The notes under the pieces are model-generated. The model ran no database searches. It saw nothing but the letters and a program-made list of their open reading frames with translations, and was not told the origin of the DNA. A program made the translations under genes and the position numbers. A DNA stretch of 8,546 bases. It comes from Acidobacteriota bacterium (lineage in GTDB: Bacteria > Acidobacteriota > Terriglobia > Terriglobales > Acidobacteriaceae). Shown one piece after another: positions 1 through 4,378 of this stretch (its first letter is position 1; the number at the start of each line of letters is the position of its first letter). The stretch covers positions 1-8,546 of the forward strand of contig JAKCDN010000121.1 in assembly GCA_021841795.1 (NCBI GenBank), written 5' to 3'.

Positions 1-151
1 AAAAGAACTTTACGGGATCGCGGAATGCCCGCCGCGGTTTCCTGCGATGATCAGCCCAGCACTTCAACGCCCAGGCTGCTAGCACTCCGACCTTCCAATT
101 GCTAAAGATAGGCACGGCGCGACGATTTGTCAAGGGGGCTCTGATTAAATT

Positions 152-168
152 TGAGTGACATCCACTCA
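152..168. repeat. Small inverted repeat TGAGTG-N5-CACTCA
   Basis: Six-base perfect arms (152-157 and 163-168) flank a five-base spacer in the AT-rich part of the region upstream of the 333-848 gene. The size and spacing suit an operator for a dimeric regulator. A repeat of this size can also arise by chance in a few hundred bases, and no regulator gene is nearby. Confidence 0.3.
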
Positions 169-320
169 TATTTTGCAAATCGAGTGCCCGCAGCCGGAAA
201 AGCAGTGTGACAAGGGCGGGAGTATGCGCTGAACGGCCGCGCCCGGGCCAGTAGCCGAAGGGGCGGACTGCGCGTGTTTCGCCTTCTCAACCGGGCTACT
301 CGATAGATGGGCCTCGGCGG

Positions 321-326
321 TACAAT
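321..326 (+). promoter_or_regulatory. Possible -10 element (TACAAT), leaderless start
   Basis: TACAAT matches the sigma-70 -10 consensus at five of six positions. It ends six bases before the ATG at 333, so transcription would begin at or next to the A of the start codon. No Shine-Dalgarno sequence lies in the six bases between, which fits a leaderless mRNA. I could not find a good -35 hexamer 16-18 bases upstream, so this is tentative. Confidence 0.35.
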
Positions 327-332
327 AACAGC

Positions 333-848
333 ATGTTTCATCGCATCCCGATAACCGTCTGCGCCGTCTTAGCTGCGGTGAGCCTGTCAGTTGCCCCGCT
401 CTCGCTCCATGCCCAGGATGACAGTCACCACGGCCGCAAATACAAGGCTCCGCCGCCGGCTGCACATATTGAAGTCACGGTCCTGAAGGACTTCAACGGC
501 AAGCCGATCCCGGACGCTCACGTGATCTTTCATCCCACGGAGGGTGACAAGGACAAGGGCTCTCTGGAGCTGAAGACGAATGACGACGGGCAGGCTGTAA
601 TTGATGTGATTCCTATCGGCGACACAGTGACACTGCAGGTCATTGCAGACGGGTATCAGACGTACGGTGAGAGCTACAAGGTTGAGAAGTCCGATATAAC
701 GATGGAAGTGCGCATGAGGCGCCCGGGCTCGCAGTACTCGATCTACAAGAAAACGAATTCGGGCAGCAACTCGGGCTCCGGCTCGTCCAACTCAGGCAAC
801 GGCTCCGGCAGCTCGCAGAACTCGAATCAATCGGCGCAACCGAAGTAG
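333..848 (+). CDS. Exported carboxypeptidase-regulatory-like domain protein
   Basis: This is a 171-residue protein. Residues 1-27 form a Sec signal peptide: a short basic start, a hydrophobic run at about 6-25, and probable cleavage after LHA at 27. Residues 45-130 look like a carboxypeptidase regulatory-like or transthyretin-like beta-sandwich, the fold seen in the PF13620 and PF13715 families. Supporting motifs are the FNGKPIPDAHVIF strand-turn-strand, the TNDDGQAVI turn, and GDTVTLQVIADGYQTY. Residues about 142-171 are a disordered tail rich in Ser, Gly and Asn. Such domains are common in exported Acidobacteriota proteins and are thought to bind glycans, proteins or the envelope; no catalytic motif is visible. 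The ATG at 333 is the only sensible start because the signal peptide begins there, although it has no Shine-Dalgarno sequence. The gene converges on the next one with 32 bp between stop codons. The precise function is unknown. Confidence 0.85.
   Translation: MFHRIPITVCAVLAAVSLSVAPLSLHAQDDSHHGRKYKAPPPAAHIEVTVLKDFNGKPIPDAHVIFHPTEGDKDKGSLELKTNDDGQAVIDVIPIGDTVTLQVIADGYQTYGESYKVEKSDITMEVRMRRPGSQYSIYKKTNSGSNSGSGSSNSGNGSGSSQNSNQSAQPK
757..833 (+). repeat. Ser/Gly/Asn low-complexity coding repeat
   Basis: This stretch encodes the tail of the 333-848 protein and is built from imperfect repeats of AACTCGGGC and GGCTCCGGC-type units (Asn-Ser-Gly and Gly-Ser-Gly). It is probably a flexible extracytoplasmic linker or tail. 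Such tracts vary in length between strains by slippage. Confidence 0.55.
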
Positions 849-859
849 TTGGAGCGGCG

Positions 860-882
860 AATTCCCGGGCAGCGGCGGAATT
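860..882. terminator. Weak inverted repeat between convergent genes
   Basis: AATTCC (860-865) and GGAATT (877-882) form perfect six-base arms around an 11-base GC-rich loop, and the right arm reaches into the stop codon of the - strand gene. Its location between two convergent stops fits a shared terminator. There is no T-run on either side, so it is not a classic intrinsic terminator and may be chance. Confidence 0.25.
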
Positions 883-2152
883 AGCGGGCATTCAGCAGTA
901 TCTGGAGGCGCGTGTCTTTGGGAAAGTCCACCTCGTGACCGCGGGCGATCCAGCGAAAGTAGAGCGACTTGGACACGGCATAGACAGCCAAGGTGTGCAG
1001 CAGAACAACGTTGGCTGAAGTCATGACCACCACGCGGGCTGCGAAGCCGAATCCATTGCTATCGACTCCACTGTGCATCGGGTTCGAGGTGGCATCGCTG
1101 TCAAAGGCCGACGTAGCCAAGGCGCCAAGGGCCATCGGTTCCAGATATTTGGCAGGGCCCGATGAGGACTGTGCCGTGCCTTCTTCACTCAATTTGATAT
1201 GAGCGTTTTTGTCAGCTTCCGCGGCCGCAAGCTGGCCATGGATTGCGGTTGGCGCAGCATCCTGGCCGGCGATGCTGCGAAAGGTAAAACGCATCTGCCC
1301 ATTGCGTCCGAACCAGCGGGCACGACGGGCGACAGTAACCAACCCGGACATCTTTGCGCCCTCGGGAAACAGCACCTGCTTACCGTCGGCTGTGAGCAAC
1401 GGCTGAGTGAGCAGAGCAACCACGGGAGAGCCTTGATGGTCAGTGGCCGAGTTGAGCGGGGTCAGCAGGCGCGCTTCCACGAGACCAGTGGGCGTACCGC
1501 GAGCAGCGGACTGAGGCAAAGGGGCAGGCTGCGGGCCGGGAATTGAGACCGGCGCGGTGAGTTCGGCGTCGTATTCAGTGCCGGTCCAGAGCGTGGGCGG
1601 GCTCCAGGGAAGCTGTGCGTAGACTGCCTTTTTGATTCTGTCTCCCAGGTCGGGGTGATGCAACGTTTCGATCGCCCGTTTTTTTTGCGCCAGAAACAGA
1701 TCGTGAGCCTGCACGCGCAGTGTGGATTTCTTGCCGGCGCTCATGGTCACAACCGCCGCATCGCGCTGCGTCGCAGCAGTCTGAATGGGTAAAGTGATTC
1801 CGCCGGACAACTGAACCGCATCGAAACGAACAGCAACGGCCGAAGGCACCGTGAACTGGCCATCGAGCGCAGCGCGGAAACGGCTCTGCTTTGAGTCGGG
1901 CTCCATGCCGAGAATTGTGCCCGTAATGCTGGTGTTCACGGGCAACACGGTGTGGTCACTGAGGAAGACCGGCTCAATGAGGTGGCCCTGAATACGAACA
2001 CCGGCGTGAACGCGGTAGGTATGGTCAACCTGCACCCGCAGAGGAACACCAGCAGGAATAACAGCAGATTGCGCGGCTAGAGACGACGCGAAAAGGCACG
2101 CAAAAACAAGGAACGACAGCAGCGGCTGGACCTTCAAGATAAATGCCTTCAT
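881..2152 (-). CDS. Exported protein of unknown function, two related beta-rich modules
   Basis: I chose the ATG at 2152 because it opens a clean signal peptide (MKAFILKVQPLLSFLVFACL, cleavage near AAQSA), giving 423 residues. In-frame ATGs at 2173 and 2221 would add a hydrophilic N-terminal extension; no candidate start has a strong Shine-Dalgarno sequence. Two segments resemble each other: residues about 31-115 (AGVPLRVQVDHTYRVHAGV, then LPVNTSITGTILGMEPDSKQ) and 225-294 (VEARLLTPLNSATDHQGSPV, then FPEGAKMSGLVTVARRARWF). Both have a beta strand, a short loop, and a P-x(1-3)-x-x-G turn, as in tandem small barrel domains. A hydrophobic stretch at about 373-398 may be membrane-associated, and the last residues (EVDFPKDTRLQILL) repeat the strand pattern once more. 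I do not recognise a named family, and no catalytic motif is visible. A role in the envelope or at the cell surface is inference only. Confidence 0.8.
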   Translation of the reverse strand: MKAFILKVQPLLSFLVFACLFASSLAAQSAVIPAGVPLRVQVDHTYRVHAGVRIQGHLIEPVFLSDHTVLPVNTSITGTILGMEPDSKQSRFRAALDGQFTVPSAVAVRFDAVQLSGGITLPIQTAATQRDAAVVTMSAGKKSTLRVQAHDLFLAQKKRAIETLHHPDLGDRIKKAVYAQLPWSPPTLWTGTEYDAELTAPVSIPGPQPAPLPQSAARGTPTGLVEARLLTPLNSATDHQGSPVVALLTQPLLTADGKQVLFPEGAKMSGLVTVARRARWFGRNGQMRFTFRSIAGQDAAPTAIHGQLAAAEADKNAHIKLSEEGTAQSSSGPAKYLEPMALGALATSAFDSDATSNPMHSGVDSNGFGFAARVVVMTSANVVLLHTLAVYAVSKSLYFRWIARGHEVDFPKDTRLQILLNAR

Positions 2153-2255
2153 CGATATTTTCGACTCGCGCATAAGGAAAAGGTGAGGATCGCAGCTGGA
2201 GTTTGCCGCTTTGAGGATCATCCGCCCGGACTGGAGGCGGGGTCAAGTTGTGGAC

Positions 2256-2274
2256 CATGGCTGCTCCGGCCATG
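2256..2274. repeat. Inverted repeat CATGGC-N7-GCCATG
   Basis: Perfect six-base arms at 2256-2261 and 2269-2274 flank a seven-base loop. It lies about 105 bp upstream of the start of the - strand gene at 2152, where it could be an operator or a hairpin in a 5' leader. Chance is a realistic alternative. Confidence 0.3.
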
Positions 2275-2351
2275 ACGCGCAGCCGAAACCCCTTAACACG
2301 AAAGATTGAGGACTCCCTGGTTCGGCTCAGCACGAGAACGCGGTCAAGGAG

Positions 2352-2371
2352 CGATGCGGCGGGAAGCATCG
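2352..2371. repeat. Inverted repeat CGATGC-N8-GCATCG
   Basis: Perfect six-base arms at 2352-2357 and 2366-2371 flank an eight-base loop, about 200 bp upstream of the 2152 start. No T-run follows on either strand, so it does not look like an intrinsic terminator. Confidence 0.3.
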
Positions 2372-2403
2372 ACTTCCCTTCCCCACCAGTTACCGACTGA
2401 AGA

Positions 2404-2427
2404 GCGCAGGCGAAACGCTGTCTGCGC
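2404..2427. repeat. Nine-base-pair bulged hairpin
   Basis: GCGCAG (2404-2409) pairs with CTGCGC (2422-2427). Directly inside, GCG (2410-2412) pairs with CGC (2416-2418) around an AAA loop, leaving a three-base bulge at 2419-2421. The result is a nine-pair, GC-rich stem, the strongest of the three hairpins upstream of the - strand gene. There is no adjoining T-run. Its role is unknown. Confidence 0.4.
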
Positions 2428-2657
2428 GCTGGGCTCACAGGTACGGGTGCGCCGTGCATCAGCCTGGATTTGGGATTGATTCAACGGATTGCCGACTCTC
2501 CGCACCATTGTCTCTTGCATCTAACTAATCGCACGCAGTGCCAGGAGCAAACGCGAGAAAGTCGCGGCAAGTTTGTCATCTTATGGCCGCACGCGAGGAG
2601 TCTTGAAGGAGTCACTCTCAGGCATTCGCCATAAACCATTTGCTTTATCGGGCTTAA

Positions 2658-2690
2658 TGGCGGGGACGACGGGACTCGAACCCGCGACGT
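2658..2690 (-). tRNA. Truncated tRNA 3' end (T-arm, acceptor strand, CCA)
   Basis: Read on the - strand, this contains a T-arm GCGGG-TTCGAGT-CCCGT (2685-2669), the 3' acceptor strand CGTCCCC (2668-2662), discriminator G, and an encoded CCA (2660-2658). The TTCGA core and all spacings are exactly those of a tRNA. The matching 5' acceptor strand (GGGGACG) is not found upstream, and no D-arm or anticodon arm can be built, so only the 3' part is present. Such fragments are typically left where an integrase used the tRNA 3' end as its attachment site. The isotype cannot be told because the anticodon is absent. A tmRNA 3' end is a weaker alternative, since its 5' partner would fall inside the esterase gene. 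Confidence 0.6.
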
Positions 2691-2726
2691 CTGCCCTGCC
2701 GTTCACAGTACGCAGGCAAGCGGCCG

Positions 2727-2813
2727 CTACTGCTTCACCTTGCGCGCTTCGACGTCAGGTTTTTTGTGGCAGGCGGGATCGCACCACTTGAAGATGCGTT
2801 GCCGGGGGCGGCT
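2727..2813 (-). other. 28-codon coding-like tail in frame after the esterase stop
   Basis: After the TAA of the esterase, the same frame stays open for 28 codons to a TAG at 2727-2729. It encodes a peptide with IFKWCDPACHKKPDVEARK near its middle; 22 of 28 codons end in G or C. It has no start codon of its own. It could be the surviving C-terminus of a gene lost upstream, an occasional readthrough extension, or chance. The C-x3-C-H spacing is notable but does not establish metal or haem binding. The esterase already has a normal family C-terminus, so this is not needed for its function. Confidence 0.2.
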
Positions 2814-4337
2814 TTACGGAGCGGGTATCATCTCCTCAGTGGTAAACGGCGAGGCGGGCAGCCCGGCGCTGTTGAAGAGATTGACGGACGGCGCGTTTTG
2901 CCAGCCGTAGCGGACATAGCGAGGATCGGGCACGGCGCTGGATGAGACGACTACGCTGCCGCCGTCGATGGATGCGGATGCAGGAACAAAATTGCGATCC
3001 GCTCCAGCGATCTCAAAACCTGTGAGCGGGCCCTGCCGCGCCACCAGGGTCTTGTCAACGTGATCGAAATCGATGTGGATCGTGTTGCCTTTGACGATTG
3101 CCTGGCGGTATGAGGGGCCCGAGAACTCTATCTGTTCGCCGTAAGAGATTGCGCGCGCGGCCAGCGCCAGGCGATGGCCTACATCCAGCTTGTCTGCCGG
3201 GTGCACGTTGTCGGGATTGCCGATGTCGATGGTAACCGCCATCGCAGTATCTGCGACGGAGAGCGTTCTGCGCTGTGCCTCGCGGATTACGGCCCAGTCT
3301 TCTTGCGGCGTCGACTTAAAACTCGAAATCTGCACGTAGAGGAAAGGAAAGATGCCCTGGTTCCAATGCAGGCGCCAGTCGGCGATGAGCGCGGGAAATA
3401 TGCGCTGATACAGCGCGGCGCGATCCAGGACGCTATTCGATTCTCCCTGATACCAGATGACGCCGCGAATGGCGAGCGGCGTGAGCGGATGCACCATGGC
3501 ATTGTAGAGGCCGGCCGGCTGCCAGGAGAGAGGATTCGGGTGCCAGGGATGCCGCAGCGGGGTGCGGTTTGCGGCTTTTGCCGCGGCGTCTTCACGTTTC
3601 TCCGCAGCCTCGATTGCGGGAGTATCCGCAGCCCGGTTGACGATCGCCGTCCATGAGGCAAAGACAGGCATGAGCGAAGCGTCGGCGGAGATTGCATCGA
3701 GCGAGAGCCAGGACTCGGCGGGGGTTCCGCCCCAGGTGGAATCGATGAGGCCAACGGGCACATGCTCCTTCTGGGCGATCTCGCGCCCGAAAAAGTAGGC
3801 TACCGCCGAAAAGGTCGCGGCGGTCTCGGGGGTGCAGAGAGTCCAGTGGGCATCGATGTCGTCGAGTGGATAGTAGGAAGACTTATCCGCGACATGGAGG
3901 AGACGGATGTCCGGGTGTGTCGCGCTACGGATCTCCGCCGGGCCATTGTCGATAATGGCGCTCCCGGGATAACCGTTAAGGGGGATCTCCATATTCGACT
4001 GGCCGGAAGCAAACCAGAGATCACCGACGAGAAGGTCGTCGAGCCGGATGGTATTCGAAGCGGAGACTGTCAGGGAATAAGGGCCGCCCGCCGGTTCGGG
4101 CGGAAGATAGATACTCCAATGCCCGAGGCGGTCGGCGTGAGCAGAGGCGGATGCGCCGTGAAAAGCGGCCGTGACCTGCTCGTCAGGATCTGCCCAACCC
4201 CACAGATGAATGGGGCGGTCGCGTTGAAGAACCATGTGGCTGCCGAGCACATTGGGCAGACGCACTTCGGCACGTGCGCAGAGAGCAGAAAACGCGATGG
4301 CCGCAAGAGCGGCAAAGCGGAACGCGAGGTTTTTCAC
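2814..4337 (-). CDS. Sialate O-acetylesterase-family SGNH esterase, secreted
   Basis: This is a predicted exported serine esterase that removes O-acetyl groups from sugars. From the GTG at 4337 it has 507 residues and starts with a clean Sec signal peptide (KNLAFRFAALAAIAFSALCA, cleavage near ARA-EV). An Ig-like N-terminal domain follows, then the SGNH hydrolase fold. The nucleophile motif ASGQSNM places the Ser at about residue 114. Conserved blocks are STWGGTPAESW and GVIWYQGESN, and the Asp-His pair of the triad lies in PDNVHP (about D376 and H379). I prefer the GTG because a GGAG sequence sits nine bases upstream (4347-4350). An ATG at 4370 would add 11 acidic, non-signal-like residues. 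It follows the GH116 gene by 41 bp (8 bp from the ATG). Despite the family name, sialic acid is not implied; acetylated xylan, pectin or similar glycans fit the neighbours better, as in related CE20-type xylan acetylesterases. Confidence 0.9.
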   Translation of the reverse strand: MKNLAFRFAALAAIAFSALCARAEVRLPNVLGSHMVLQRDRPIHLWGWADPDEQVTAAFHGASASAHADRLGHWSIYLPPEPAGGPYSLTVSASNTIRLDDLLVGDLWFASGQSNMEIPLNGYPGSAIIDNGPAEIRSATHPDIRLLHVADKSSYYPLDDIDAHWTLCTPETAATFSAVAYFFGREIAQKEHVPVGLIDSTWGGTPAESWLSLDAISADASLMPVFASWTAIVNRAADTPAIEAAEKREDAAAKAANRTPLRHPWHPNPLSWQPAGLYNAMVHPLTPLAIRGVIWYQGESNSVLDRAALYQRIFPALIADWRLHWNQGIFPFLYVQISSFKSTPQEDWAVIREAQRRTLSVADTAMAVTIDIGNPDNVHPADKLDVGHRLALAARAISYGEQIEFSGPSYRQAIVKGNTIHIDFDHVDKTLVARQGPLTGFEIAGADRNFVPASASIDGGSVVVSSSAVPDPRYVRYGWQNAPSVNLFNSAGLPASPFTTEEMIPAP

Positions 4338-4346
4338 GGGTGTCAA

Positions 4347-4350
4347 CTCC
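4347..4350 (-). promoter_or_regulatory. Ribosome binding site deciding the GTG start of the esterase
   Basis: GGAG on the - strand lies nine bases before the GTG at 4337, a normal spacing. The alternative ATG at 4370 has only a poorly placed TAGG directly in front of it. The choice matters because only the GTG start gives a standard signal peptide. Confidence 0.5.
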
Positions 4351-4378
4351 GTTTCATCGAGATGAGTCATCCTATCGG

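Larger units (their letters stand above)
1..332. other. Gene-free left edge, upstream region of the 333-848 gene
   Basis: I see no convincing gene here. Two frames run open to the left edge: a + strand frame ending at the TAA at 103-105, and a - strand frame that could start at a GTG or TTG near positions 80-130. Neither has a recognisable product or clear third-position GC bias, so I do not call them. The stretch carries one small inverted repeat (152-168) and, at its right end, a -10-like hexamer just before the start codon of the next gene. An AT-richer patch at about 140-180 stands out from the GC-rich surroundings and is a reasonable place for regulatory sequence. Confidence 0.5.
2153..2813. 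other. 660-bp gene-free stretch with tRNA remnant and small hairpins
   Basis: No intact gene is supported on either strand. The left part (2153-2460) is upstream of the 881-2152 gene and contains three small inverted repeats, annotated separately. The middle (2460-2655) shows nothing I can interpret. The right part holds a tRNA 3' end on the - strand and a short coding-like tail adjoining the esterase gene. Remnants plus absence of genes suggest a site where a mobile element once sat, but no integrase, insertion sequence or direct repeat is visible here. Confidence 0.5.

Noticed and set aside
166..465. Open frames on the - strand over the upstream region and start of the 333-848 gene
   Set aside because: They have no motif or ribosome binding site and oppose a gene with a clear signal peptide.
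2025..2459. 144-codon - strand frame upstream of the 881-2152 gene
   Set aside because: It overlaps the signal peptide and first module of the real gene in another frame and its product is Cys/Ser/Arg-rich with no motif.
2573..2791. 72-codon + strand frame containing TTGLEPATSA
   Set aside because: This peptide is the antisense translation of the tRNA T-arm and acceptor end. It recurs in databases as a spurious protein and is not a gene.
2658..2813. Complete tRNA or tmRNA gene
   Set aside because: No GGGGACG 5' acceptor strand, D-arm or anticodon arm is present upstream; for a tmRNA the 5' end would fall inside the esterase gene.
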